Of a DNA stretch of 64,000 nt, positions 40,106-48,316 are shown piece after piece. A program made the translations under genes and the position numbers. Source of the stretch: Eoetvoesiella caeni (GTDB lineage: Bacteria > Pseudomonadota > Gammaproteobacteria > Burkholderiales > Burkholderiaceae_B). The DNA lies in NCBI RefSeq assembly GCF_003315175.1, contig NZ_QNRQ01000006.1, positions 1-64,000 on the forward strand, in the 5' to 3' direction. The first letter of the stretch is position 1. Each line of letters opens with the position of its first letter. Below the pieces are notes generated by a model, which saw only the letters and a program-made list of their open reading frames with translations, had not been told where the DNA came from and did no database searches.

Positions 40106-41977
40106 ATGAGCTTTCAGTTTGAACCCCTGGTTCCGGCTTGCGTGGCGTTCGACAGGGTCGGAACGCCCATGAGCCCGTTGTACGGCGATATCTATCATGC
40201 ACGCCAGGGGGCGCTGGCGCAGGCGGAGCATGTCTTTTTGGGCGGTAATGGGTTGCCGCAGCGCTGGCGCGGTCGGGCCGGGTTTACTGTTTGCGAGACG
40301 GGATTCGGCCTGGGCCAGAACTTTTTGGCCCTGTGGCAGGCATGGCGCGGCGATCCGCAGCGCTCGCGGCGCCTGCATATGGTGGCCTTCGAGGCCCATC
40401 CCTTTAGCCGAGCCGATCTTGCCAGTGTCTTGCTGGCGCGCCTGCCCGAGGGCTTGCTTGGCCTGGCGCGGCAGTTGGTGGACCAATGGCCGCCCCTGCT
40501 GCCGGGCATGCATCGGCTGGAGTTCGAGGGCGGCGCAGTAACGCTGACCCTGGCTTTTGGAACGGTAAACCGGCTGGCCAGGCTGGTGCAGGCCAGGGCG
40601 GATGCCTTTTTCCTGGATGGATTTTCGCCGCTGAAGAATCCCGAAATGTGGACGCCCGCGCTTTTTGGGCAGTTGGTGCGCATGGCGGCCCAGGGGGCGA
40701 CCGCCGCCACCTGGTGCACCGCGGCCGAGGTGCGCCGCACTATGTCGGATGCGGGTTTTCTGGTTTCCAAAGCCCAGGGCCTGGGACAAACTCGCGATAT
40801 GACGGTGGCGACGCTGCGTCCGAACCTGGGCCGCGAAGAGCCGCCCGCGGCCTCGCGCGAGCCGGTTCTGATCATCGGGGGAGGCCTGGCCGCTGCGGGC
40901 ATTGCGCATAGCCTGGGGTTGCGGGGGCAGGCCTCGACAGTAATCGACCCAGTGTTTGCGCAAGGTTTGGGCGCCAGCCATCGAGGCCATATTGCGGCGG
41001 CATTGACGCCCTTGATTTCCCGCGACGATGATTTCCGGGCCCGTCTGACGCGGTCCGGAGGGCGGCGCGCATTGCAGCGCTGGCAGGGCCTGGCGGAGAT
41101 AGCGCGTCCACGCCCTTGCGGCACGGTCGAATTGGTGCAGGATGCCGAAGAAGAGCGCGAACGACGGCAAACCCTGGCCGCCTTGTCGTTTCCCGCGGAC
41201 TGGGTGCAATGGCAGGACGCGGACCAGGCATCGGCGCGATTGGGTTTCAATGTAGTCCAGGGCGGGGTGTATTTTGCCGATGGGCAACTGATACGTCCCG
41301 AGCCGCTGATCGAAGCTTTGCTGGGAGAGGGCCCGGTGCGTTGCCTGGGGTCGCGCGTGGTGCGCCTGGAGCGGTCCCGAGCCGGAGAAGGGTGGCAGGC
41401 ATTCGGCCCCGACGGCGCCGTGCTGGCAAGTTCCCATACGGTTGTTCTGGCGGGTGCGATGCAGGTTCCCGCCCTGCTGCCCGAGTTTTTGCCAAGCCAC
41501 GAGCTCTCCAAATTGCGCGCCATGCACGCTCTGGCGGGACAAGTAAGTTATTTTTCGCCCGAAGCCGTGTATGATCCCCAGGTGGTATTGGGCGGGATCG
41601 GCTATTGGCTGCCGGGTGTGGACGGTGTATGTGTGGGCGGCAGCACCTATGTCCCGAACGCCATTCAGGCCCAGGTCAGCGCGCAGGGCCACGCGGATAT
41701 CGCCCGCAAATTGACCGGCCTGGTCGGCTTGCCGCAGCAACAATTGCTGGATTGGGCGAAAAAAGGGCTGGGTTGGGCTGGATGGCGGGCTGTGGTGTCG
41801 GGGCGCTTGCCCGTGATCGGCCCGGTAAGGCAGGCGCCGGGATTATGGTTGGCTTGCGCATATGGGTCGCGCGGCTTGACATGGTCTGCCTTGGCAGGAG
41901 ATATTATTGCGGCGTCGCTGCACCAAGAGCCTATGCCGCTGGAGCGTGATTTATTGCGTGCGATAGCGCCTCGTTAA
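40106..41977 (+). CDS. mnmC: Bifunctional tRNA mnm5s2U biosynthesis enzyme MnmC
   Basis: A 623-residue fusion that finishes the mnm5s2U modification at the tRNA wobble position. The N-terminal domain (about 1-240) is the SAM-dependent methyltransferase (ETGFGLGQNFL at about 64, DAFFLDGFSPLKNPEMW at about 168). The C-terminal domain is an FAD-dependent oxidase that removes carboxymethyl, starting with the dinucleotide fold IIGGGLAAAGIAHSLG (about 256-271). The later segments SHRGHIAAALTPLIS and ACAYGSRGLTWSAL are typical. The ribosome site before ATG 40106 is weak. It acts after MnmE and MnmG. It is divergent from suhB. Confidence 0.94.
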   Translation: MSFQFEPLVPACVAFDRVGTPMSPLYGDIYHARQGALAQAEHVFLGGNGLPQRWRGRAGFTVCETGFGLGQNFLALWQAWRGDPQRSRRLHMVAFEAHPFSRADLASVLLARLPEGLLGLARQLVDQWPPLLPGMHRLEFEGGAVTLTLAFGTVNRLARLVQARADAFFLDGFSPLKNPEMWTPALFGQLVRMAAQGATAATWCTAAEVRRTMSDAGFLVSKAQGLGQTRDMTVATLRPNLGREEPPAASREPVLIIGGGLAAAGIAHSLGLRGQASTVIDPVFAQGLGASHRGHIAAALTPLISRDDDFRARLTRSGGRRALQRWQGLAEIARPRPCGTVELVQDAEEERERRQTLAALSFPADWVQWQDADQASARLGFNVVQGGVYFADGQLIRPEPLIEALLGEGPVRCLGSRVVRLERSRAGEGWQAFGPDGAVLASSHTVVLAGAMQVPALLPEFLPSHELSKLRAMHALAGQVSYFSPEAVYDPQVVLGGIGYWLPGVDGVCVGGSTYVPNAIQAQVSAQGHADIARKLTGLVGLPQQQLLDWAKKGLGWAGWRAVVSGRLPVIGPVRQAPGLWLACAYGSRGLTWSALAGDIIAASLHQEPMPLERDLLRAIAPR

Positions 41978-42099
41978 GCGGGTTTTCAAGTTTTCCGGGT
42001 CGTCCGTAATAAGACCGATTTTATTTTATAGCGTAAATCCGTCAAAATAGTGTCTTTTAAGTATGTTTTAGACCATCTCTAATTACCAAGGATTGCGCT

Positions 42100-44322
42100 G
42101 TGCCGCCCAAGTCTGACTTTGCTCACGTGACGCAACTTAACGTCTTACAATTCCTGACGGCGAAATCGACGCGTGCCGATTTCTCTATCGAGGACGCTGG
42201 AATGCAGCTTCACATCGAAGCGCATGCCCCCGGCGTCTATCGCTTGCGCTGTGCCCAGGCAAGCGTGTTGCTCGACGAAAAACCCGGCGCGCGCACTCGC
42301 CTGCACACAGAGCTGCTGCTGGCGCGCCAAGAGGCCGTGGGCGAATTGGCGGTCAGTTCCATTCCCGAACGAGAACAGCAGGGATGGCGCCTTGAACAGG
42401 GCGACATTGTGCTGGAGATCTCGCATTCGCCCCTGCAATTCAGCATAAGCAAAGGCGACGACTGCCTGCTGCGTTCCGACCCGCGCCAGGCGCTTAGCGT
42501 AGTACAGACCGAGAGCGGCGAACAAGTGTGGCGCCTGGGTCTGGACCTGGATGGCGACGATGCCTTGTATGGCCTGGGCGAAACGGCCGGCGAACTGGAC
42601 CGGCGCGGGCAGCGCGTGGAGGCCGACCATCCGCAGGCGCGAGCCTTGCCGCTGGCATGGAGTCCCAAGGGCTGGGGCATTTATGTCAACAGCCTGGGCC
42701 GCGTCGAGCACGACCTGGACACCGACGGCTCCGAAGTCTATTCGATTTATCTGCACGCCAACATCCTGGATATCTTTCTTTTTGTCGGCGAGCCCGCTGA
42801 AATTCTCAATCAATACACAGCCCTTACCGGCAGGGCGGGACAGCCTGCGCTATGGCCCATGGGGGTGTGGCTGGACCAGGCCCCCGGGCAGACAGTTGCG
42901 GCTACGCTCGACCAAGTACGCCAGTTCCGTCAGTCGGGGCTCGGGCTGGATGCCGTGCAACTGGCTGACCCGGCCGTATATGGGTTCCAGGCCGACAAAC
43001 CGGCGTTCGAATGGGATGCAGCTCGGGTGGCCGACCCCCGCAGCGTCCTGAGCGACTTTCAAGAGCAGGCTGTCCAGGTGGCGGCACCGACATTTCCCGG
43101 CGTGCTGGCAGACACCATCATGTTTACCGAATGGGAAGACCGGGGCTGGCTGCTCATGAACGACGAAGACGGTAGCGCGCATGTGTTCGAAGGCTGCGCC
43201 GCGACGGCGGGCCGGCCTTTCGCGCTGCTCGACCTTACCTACAAAGACGTTTACAAGCTGTGGTCCGAGCGCCAGCGCCAGGCCTTCGACGAAGGCTTGG
43301 GCGCGCCCGTGTGCGATGCGCAATACGATATCCCCGACGGCATTACCGCGCGCGGGGGCGAAAGCGGCGCGGTGCTGCGCACCATCTACCCGATGCTGGC
43401 TCGCAGCGCGCTGTTCGACGCCGTGGCCGGCCATAAAACGCCCCAGGAAGGCGTCATGGTCAGTACTGATCTATTCCCCGGCGTCCAGCGCTATGCCTGG
43501 CAGCGCGGCCCTCTGGTCGAGAACAGCTGGGCCGGCTTCGAGCACTCTTTGCGTACCGCATTGTCGCTTGGAGCCAGCGGCGTCCATGTTCAAACCCACC
43601 TGCTTGGCAACTCGCAAGCTCCTGTGCAGGGCATGACCCCAGAATTGTATATACGATGGCTTGCCGCCAGCGTGTTTTCGGGCAATTTCAGTTTTCAAGG
43701 CTTGCCGGCCTTGCTGCCCAGCGCTTTCGACGACGAAACGCAAGCCTTGGTGCGGCACTGGCTGCAGTGGCGATATCGCCTGGTTCCATATGTATTGGGC
43801 CTGATTGAAGACGCCGTACGCACAGGCCTGCCTGTGCAACGTTCGATGGCCCTGGCTTTTCCCGAGGACCCCATTGCCCATGCCTGGGACACCCAATATC
43901 TGCTTGGGCCGGCTTTGTTGGTCGCGCCGGTTCTCGAACCGGGGCAAGAGGCCAAAGTTTATTTGCCCGCGGGCGATGCGTGGTGGGACCTGAATACCGG
44001 CTGGCGCTACGAGGGCGGTACCACCTGGACCGTCCGGGCCGGCCTGGACACCTTGCCGATATTCGGGCGCGAAGGGCATATGCTGTGCCTGGGGCCGCTG
44101 GCGCAGCATACCGGCGAGTTCAATTCGGCGCGCTTGCTCGACGAGGTCTGGATGTTCGGCATGCCCGAGCACAGCCCCGTGGTCATGCGCAACAAGATCC
44201 GCGTCATGCAAATGCAAGGTTCAAGCTATATCAAGGGCCTGGAGGGCCTGCGGATTTTGCCGTCCGAAGGCCTGGAGGTAAAGCGCCGCGGAGCCGAAGT
44301 AAGGATTTCCCGCATACGCTGA
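42100..44322 (+). CDS. GH31-fold protein with eroded active site (probable pseudo-glycosidase)
   Basis: A 740-residue protein with the GH31 order: N-terminal beta-sandwich (about 20-235, with LYGLGETAGELDRRG), TIM barrel (about 250-600) and C-terminal beta domains (DTQYLLGPALLVAPVLEPGQEAKVYLPAG, about 605-633). The expected nucleophile position is D406 in CDAQYDIP, which aligns with DFGERIP of YicI, but the following Glu is Tyr. The acid/base region aligns with human GAA RYAGHWTGDVWSSW and here reads RYAWQRGPLVENSW, with L472 in place of the Asp. The DIGGF Asp is L501. No signal peptide is seen. The start is GTG 42100 with AAGGA upstream. Catalysis by the usual retaining mechanism looks impossible; a binding or altered role is inferred. 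Confidence 0.8.
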   Translation: MPPKSDFAHVTQLNVLQFLTAKSTRADFSIEDAGMQLHIEAHAPGVYRLRCAQASVLLDEKPGARTRLHTELLLARQEAVGELAVSSIPEREQQGWRLEQGDIVLEISHSPLQFSISKGDDCLLRSDPRQALSVVQTESGEQVWRLGLDLDGDDALYGLGETAGELDRRGQRVEADHPQARALPLAWSPKGWGIYVNSLGRVEHDLDTDGSEVYSIYLHANILDIFLFVGEPAEILNQYTALTGRAGQPALWPMGVWLDQAPGQTVAATLDQVRQFRQSGLGLDAVQLADPAVYGFQADKPAFEWDAARVADPRSVLSDFQEQAVQVAAPTFPGVLADTIMFTEWEDRGWLLMNDEDGSAHVFEGCAATAGRPFALLDLTYKDVYKLWSERQRQAFDEGLGAPVCDAQYDIPDGITARGGESGAVLRTIYPMLARSALFDAVAGHKTPQEGVMVSTDLFPGVQRYAWQRGPLVENSWAGFEHSLRTALSLGASGVHVQTHLLGNSQAPVQGMTPELYIRWLAASVFSGNFSFQGLPALLPSAFDDETQALVRHWLQWRYRLVPYVLGLIEDAVRTGLPVQRSMALAFPEDPIAHAWDTQYLLGPALLVAPVLEPGQEAKVYLPAGDAWWDLNTGWRYEGGTTWTVRAGLDTLPIFGREGHMLCLGPLAQHTGEFNSARLLDEVWMFGMPEHSPVVMRNKIRVMQMQGSSYIKGLEGLRILPSEGLEVKRRGAEVRISRIR

Positions 44323-44391
44323 TACCGGCTGGGAACGTGAGCGCGCATCTGGGCCTCTAATGGGGTGAAGCAACTATAAAAAGGATGCCGC

Positions 44392-45099
44392 ATGCCGCTC
44401 ACGCTAGTACAGCCGCCCGAACTGCCGGCCGGGGATACAGAGTTGGCCCAGTGTGTCGCGCAGGGCGATCGCCGCGCGCTGGTCTTGCTGATGCGGCGCT
44501 ACAACCAAAGGCTTTATCGCGTTGCACGCGGCATTTTGCGCAACGAGGCCGACGCCGAAGAAGCTGTCCAAGAAGCTTTTTATCTGGCGTTTTGCGCCAT
44601 GGCCAAATTCCGCGGCGACTCCAGTTTGTCTACCTGGCTGACTCGTATTGTCGTCAACGAGTCGACCCGGCGCCTGCGCAAAAGCAAGCGTTTGTCTACC
44701 TGGCTGGAATTCAATGACGACCTCGAGCCTTTCGACGATGGGTCGCGTGAAGGCTATAACGGTACTCGGCCCGATCAGCCGGAGCAGGCCATGGCACGTC
44801 TAGAGATGCGTCGCTTGATAGAAGCCAAAATAGACGCTCTCCCCAGCGAGTTCCGGACTGTATTCATCATGCGCGCAGTCGAGGACTTGCCGGTCGACGA
44901 GGTGGCTGCGTGCCTTAGCATTCCCGCGTCGACCGTGCGTACCCGCTATTTTCGGGCCAAGGGCTTGTTGCGCAAAATGCTGGCGCAAGAGGTCGGCGTC
45001 GGCCTGGAAGATGCGTTCTCTTTTGCCGGAGAACGTTGCGACCGCATCGTCGCCGCTGTGCAGGCCAGACTGGCGCACATGTTTGTGCCGCCGCCCTGA
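44392..45099 (+). CDS. ECF-type RNA polymerase sigma factor
   Basis: A 235-residue group 4 sigma factor. Region 2 (about 25-95) has LMRRYNQRLYRVARGILRNEADAEEAVQEAFYLAF, and region 4 (about 140-195) has LPSEFRTVFIMRAVEDLPVDEVAACLSIPASTVRTRYFRAKGLLRKML with its helix-turn-helix. The linker (about 96-138) is acidic. A C-terminal extension of about 35 residues follows region 4. No anti-sigma gene is adjacent; the next genes encode a Tat-exported ferritin-like protein and a cytochrome c, which are probable targets. AAAAAGG lies about 6 bases before the ATG. A 17-base in-frame direct repeat encoding LSTWL occurs at 44624-44640 and 44690-44706. Confidence 0.92.
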   Translation: MPLTLVQPPELPAGDTELAQCVAQGDRRALVLLMRRYNQRLYRVARGILRNEADAEEAVQEAFYLAFCAMAKFRGDSSLSTWLTRIVVNESTRRLRKSKRLSTWLEFNDDLEPFDDGSREGYNGTRPDQPEQAMARLEMRRLIEAKIDALPSEFRTVFIMRAVEDLPVDEVAACLSIPASTVRTRYFRAKGLLRKMLAQEVGVGLEDAFSFAGERCDRIVAAVQARLAHMFVPPP

Positions 45100-45117
45100 T
45101 AGGCCTTAATCCTTAGT

Positions 45118-45132
45118 TGCCGCGTGGCGGCA
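45118..45132 (+). terminator. Small hairpin after the ECF sigma gene (weak terminator or leader element)
   Basis: TGCCGC (45118-45123) pairs with GCGGCA (45127-45132) around GTG, followed by a C/T-rich tract rather than a T-run. It lies 19 bases after the sigma gene stop and 95 bases before the ferritin-like gene. It may partly separate the two transcription units. Confidence 0.4.
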
Positions 45133-45227
45133 CCTTTCCCACCTTTTATTTTCCTCAGGCCTCGTCCTTCGAGGGCGGGTGTTGTGTTGTCTGTGATTGT
45201 ATGAGTTCCTTGATAAGGAGTATTACC

Positions 45228-45809
45228 ATGTCATTTCTTGATTATTTGTCGGGCGCTGATTTGAATGAATCCCGCCGCTTCTTCATTGGCCGCTCCGGCT
45301 TGATGTTGTCTGGCGCGGCTATTGCCCTGATGGCGGGCAACGATGTGCTGGCCAAAGGGCAAAAATCGAAATCGGCCGAATCCGATGTGCGTATTCTGAA
45401 TTCAGCGCTTGGGGCCGAGCTTGAAGCCATTGCTGCCTATCAACTGGGCGCTGAAAGCGGCCTGCTGCAAAAGCCGGTGCTGGATCTGGCCGTAACCTTT
45501 CAAGGCCAGCATAAGGAACACGCCGATCTGCTTTCCAAGACAGTTACGAAACTGGGCGGCAAGCCGGTTTCCGCCAAAGAGAAATACGTTTTTCCAACGG
45601 ATAAGCTAAAGACGCAGAACGACGTCCTGCGCTTTGCCGCCATGCTGGAAAAGGGCGCTGTCAGTGCTTATCTGGGGGCGGTGCCGATCTTCGACAATCG
45701 CGATTTATCCAAGGCGGCTGCCAGTATCCTGGGCGATGAAGCCATGCACTGGGCCGTCTTGCGCCAGGCATTGGGCGAAGCCCCTGTTCCTTCGGCGTTT
45801 ATGTCATGA
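45228..45809 (+). CDS. Tat-exported ferritin-like domain protein
   Basis: A 193-residue protein. The ATG at 45228 is fixed by AAGGAG 7 bases upstream; the longer frame before it has no ribosome site. The N terminus holds a twin-arginine signal (ESRRFFIGRSG, then a hydrophobic run to about 40), so the protein should reach the periplasm folded. The remainder is a four-helix bundle of the Ferritin_2 type. Carboxylate/His positions typical of di-iron sites are GAELEAIAAYQLG (helix 1), GQHKEHADLL (helix 2), LEKGAVSAYLG (helix 3) and GDEAMHWAVL (helix 4, ExxH). The function is unknown; an oxidase, iron-binding or peroxide-reducing role is possible. It overlaps the cytochrome c gene by 4 bases. Confidence 0.85.
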   Translation: MSFLDYLSGADLNESRRFFIGRSGLMLSGAAIALMAGNDVLAKGQKSKSAESDVRILNSALGAELEAIAAYQLGAESGLLQKPVLDLAVTFQGQHKEHADLLSKTVTKLGGKPVSAKEKYVFPTDKLKTQNDVLRFAAMLEKGAVSAYLGAVPIFDNRDLSKAAASILGDEAMHWAVLRQALGEAPVPSAFMS

Positions 45810-46222
45810 GCCGGCGGCTAGCGTGGTTGTCCTGCGCCTGCGTATTGGCGTTTGGCGGCACTGGTGCAAGCCAGGCGCTGGCCGATACCCCTTTGACCGG
45901 CGATGCGACGCGCGGCGAAGCCATATATTCGCGATGCCTGGCCTGCCATGCGCTGGCGTACGACCGCACCGGGCCGCGGCATTGCGGTCTGTTCGGGCGG
46001 CGGGCCGGGTCGGTGCCCGGCTTCGCCTATTCCACGGCAATGAAGAATTCCAAGATCATCTGGGACGAGAAAACCCTCAATTGGTTTTTGACCAGTCCCA
46101 TGACGGCCATTCCCGGCACGGCCATGGGGTACGCGGGCATTCCGGACGCGCAGGAAAGGGCTGATTTGATCGCGTATTTGAAAAAAGCGGATGCCGGCCC
46201 GGAGTGCGCATCAAAGCCGTGA
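45806..46222 (+). CDS. Periplasmic class I cytochrome c
   Basis: A 138-residue monoheme cytochrome. The signal peptide (about 1-26, cleavage after QALA) is followed by the heme site CLACH (about 44-48), the PRHCGLFGRRAGSVPGFAYSTAMKNS region typical of cytochrome c2-type proteins, and the axial Met in GTAMGYAGI (about 106). It shares an ATGA overlap with the ferritin-like gene, so equal production is likely. It may donate or accept electrons for that protein. Two further cysteines (about 60 and near the C terminus) are not part of the heme motif. Confidence 0.9.
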   Translation: MSRRLAWLSCACVLAFGGTGASQALADTPLTGDATRGEAIYSRCLACHALAYDRTGPRHCGLFGRRAGSVPGFAYSTAMKNSKIIWDEKTLNWFLTSPMTAIPGTAMGYAGIPDAQERADLIAYLKKADAGPECASKP

Positions 46223-46296
46223 AGCTCTGTTTACAGGGCCGCTAATTTGACAGCCAACCAAAAAAACCTCATAATCGCGTTCTTTAGTTTTCCGAT

Positions 46297-46372
46297 GGGT
46301 TGGTAGCTCAGTTGGTAGAGCACCGGACTTTTAATCCGTTGGTCCCGGGTTCGAGCCCCGGCCAACCCACCA
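46297..46372 (+). tRNA. tRNA-Lys (anticodon TTT)
   Basis: A 76-base cloverleaf with genome-encoded CCA (46370-46372). The acceptor stem GGGTTGG pairs with CCAACCC. The D arm contains AGCTCAGTTGGTAGAGC, the anticodon loop is CTTTTAA (anticodon TTT), and the T arm is CCGGG-TTCGAGC-CCCGG. The outermost pair of the anticodon stem (position 27-43) is a C-U mismatch; the other four pairs are normal. Nearby mnmC modifies the wobble base of this tRNA class. Confidence 0.97.
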
Positions 46373-46398
46373 TTAAAACCTAAAGAAATCAAAGATCA

Positions 46399-46424
46399 AA
46401 GCCGCTTTTTAAGCGGCTTTTTTC
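46399..46424 (+). terminator. Terminator after tRNA-Lys
   Basis: AAGCCGCTT (46399-46407) pairs with AAGCGGCTT (46411-46419) around a TTT loop, followed by T-rich sequence. It lies about 26 bases after the tRNA. Confidence 0.85.
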
Positions 46425-46487
46425 TTTTCTTTGCCCGCTGGCGCGTTACTTGCTCTGTAAATTGCTCCGATCTTTCAGGGGCTGGCC

Positions 46488-46958
46488 ATGTCGGTACTGA
46501 CAAGTATTTGGCAAACGGTGGTGAGCGAGTTTTCAGATATTGGCGACATCAGGCAGGCCACGGTTATTGGCGTGCGCCTGATCGTTGCTATTGCGCTGGG
46601 CGCCGCAATCGGCTTTGAGCGCGAACTTCGGGGTAAAGACGCCGGTCTGCGTACGCATATGATGGTGTCGCTGGGCGCTGCCATCTTCATCCTGGTGCCC
46701 GTTACCAGCGGGATGCAGGCCACGGACGTAAGCCGTGTCATGCAAGGCGTCGTGGCCGGCATCGGCTTTCTGGGGGCCGGGGCCATTCTGAAACTGGAAA
46801 GGAATGGCGAGGTAAAAGGCCTGACCACCGCTGCCAGCATCTGGGTTGCCGCCGCTGTCGGCATTGCGGCAGGCTACGGAAGAGAGGGCACGGCCGTTGC
46901 CAGTACGCTGGTTGCCTTGTTTGTCCTGGCAGTGCTTGGTCGCCTGGAGAAGAAGTAG
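46488..46958 (+). CDS. MgtC/SapB-family membrane protein
   Basis: A 156-residue inner-membrane protein covering only the N-terminal membrane domain of MgtC. Four to five helices are visible, with family motifs RLIVAIALGAAIGFERELRGKDAGLRTHMMVSLGAA (about 28-63), GVVAGIGFLGAGAILK (about 86-101) and GLTTAASIWVAAAVGIAAGYG (about 109-129). The C-terminal ACT-like domain of virulence MgtC proteins is absent, so this is the short type. The role in Mg2+ homeostasis or ATP synthase control is uncertain. It is a single gene between tRNA-Lys and the transporter operon. Confidence 0.9.
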   Translation: MSVLTSIWQTVVSEFSDIGDIRQATVIGVRLIVAIALGAAIGFERELRGKDAGLRTHMMVSLGAAIFILVPVTSGMQATDVSRVMQGVVAGIGFLGAGAILKLERNGEVKGLTTAASIWVAAAVGIAAGYGREGTAVASTLVALFVLAVLGRLEKK

Positions 46959-47004
46959 TATTCCTGCGTGATGAAAAAACCTGCTTGCTATCCCGCTTTG
47001 TTTA

Positions 47005-47067
47005 TTAATTAAATAGTTAATTAATGGAAATCCCTAGGTTTTATTTATTGTTCGATTAGTTAATATT
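47005..47067 (+). promoter_or_regulatory. AT-rich repeat region upstream of the ABC transporter operon (putative operator/promoter)
   Basis: Two copies of the self-complementary octamer TTAATTAA (47005-47012 and 47017-47024) are separated by ATAG. A related sequence, TAGTTAATATT, follows at 47057-47067. A close relative, TAGATAATTAATATT, lies at 54195-54209 before the monooxygenase gene of the same catabolic region. The elements sit 65-125 bases before the transporter ATG, a good place for a repressor site. The regulator, perhaps the TetR protein at 55655, is inferred. Confidence 0.45.
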
Positions 47068-47130
47068 CTGCATTGCTACGTTGGGTTGATAACTCGCGCG
47101 GCAGCCACCGAGAAATTAAGGAGATAAGCA

Positions 47131-48264
47131 ATGAGGATGACAACTATAGCGGCGGCGATTGCCGCAAGTGCCGTCGCAATGGCAGCCCAGGCCGCCGACA
47201 CGATCAAGATCGGCGTGATTCAGCCCTTGACCGGATCGGTGGCCTATAACGGCGCAGCCGACGTGAACGGTTCCAAGATCGCGGTAAAAGAACGCAACGC
47301 CAAGGGCGGTGTACTGGGCAAGCAGGTAGAGCTGGTGATTGAAGACGGCGAATGCCAGCCGTCCAAGACCGTCAGCGCCGCGGAGAAGCTGGTCCAGCAA
47401 GACAAGGTGCCGGTGATTTCCGGCGCTTTCTGCAGTTCGGCCACGATCGCCGCCATGGGAGTCGCGCAAAAGTACAAGGTGCCGCTGCTGTCGGGCGTTT
47501 CATCGAAAAGCGACCTGACTGAACGAGGCAACGAGTGGTTCTTCCGCACGGCGGAAACCGACGGTTTGCTGGCGCGCGCTTTCGCGAAAATCCTGGTCGA
47601 CCAATTGCATCTGAAGAAAATTGCCTACATCGGAGTGAACGACGATTGGGGCCGCGGCGGCATGACGGAGTTTTCCACGCAGATAGAGGGCATGGGCGGC
47701 GAAACGGCCATGAAGCTGTATTTCGACCATGGCACGACCGACTTTTACACCATGCTGACCCGCGTGCGGGCCGCCAAGCCGGACGGCGTTTTTGTTGCCG
47801 CTGAAACGCAGGACGGCTCCATCCTGGTCAAGCAGATGAAGGAAGTCAATCTTCAAAGCAAAGTGTTCGGTGTGGGCAGTTGGGCTACCGCGGACTTTGC
47901 CAGGTTGGCGGGCGACGCTTCGCAGGGCATACATGCGGCCGTGCCTTATGCCTACACCATCGATCGCGCTGAAAACAAAAAATTCGTTGCGGAGTACAAA
48001 AGCGCGTATGGCGAACTGCCCGGCAAGTACTCTGCCGCCGGCTATAACGCTTTGAACATCATCATGGATGCCATCGAACGGGCTGGCGCGGCCGACCCGG
48101 ACAAAATCCGGCAAGCCTTGGCCAAGACCGACTACAACGGCCCAAATGGTTCTTTCAAATTCAACTCCAAACGCCAGGCTTACGGGTTTGACGCGGTACT
48201 GGTGCGCTTGAACAAGGGCGAACCGGAGATTGTCGCCCAAGCCACTGTAACCGCCGACGAATAA
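47131..48264 (+). CDS. Branched-chain-type ABC transporter substrate-binding protein
   Basis: A 377-residue periplasmic binding protein. The signal peptide (about 1-21, cleavage after AAQA) is followed by the Peripla_BP_6 start DTIKIGVIQPLTGSVAYNGAADVNGSKIAVKERNAKGGVLGKQVELVIEDGEC. It is the first gene of an operon with two permeases, two ATPases and 2,5-dihydroxypyridine pathway genes, so the cargo is probably a pyridine carboxylate rather than leucine; this is inference. AAGGAGA stands before the ATG. The promoter and operator region lies at 47005-47067. Confidence 0.92.
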   Translation: MRMTTIAAAIAASAVAMAAQAADTIKIGVIQPLTGSVAYNGAADVNGSKIAVKERNAKGGVLGKQVELVIEDGECQPSKTVSAAEKLVQQDKVPVISGAFCSSATIAAMGVAQKYKVPLLSGVSSKSDLTERGNEWFFRTAETDGLLARAFAKILVDQLHLKKIAYIGVNDDWGRGGMTEFSTQIEGMGGETAMKLYFDHGTTDFYTMLTRVRAAKPDGVFVAAETQDGSILVKQMKEVNLQSKVFGVGSWATADFARLAGDASQGIHAAVPYAYTIDRAENKKFVAEYKSAYGELPGKYSAAGYNALNIIMDAIERAGAADPDKIRQALAKTDYNGPNGSFKFNSKRQAYGFDAVLVRLNKGEPEIVAQATVTADE

Positions 48265-48316
48265 GTGCCTGGAGGACAGGCCGCAAGCGCGGCCGGTCTT
48301 TCAAAGGGGAAGGATT

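Noticed and set aside
39914-41743. 609-codon open frame on the minus strand opposite mnmC
   Set aside because: It mirrors the codon structure of mnmC, has no family motifs and is Gln/Arg/His-rich as antisense frames of high-GC genes are.
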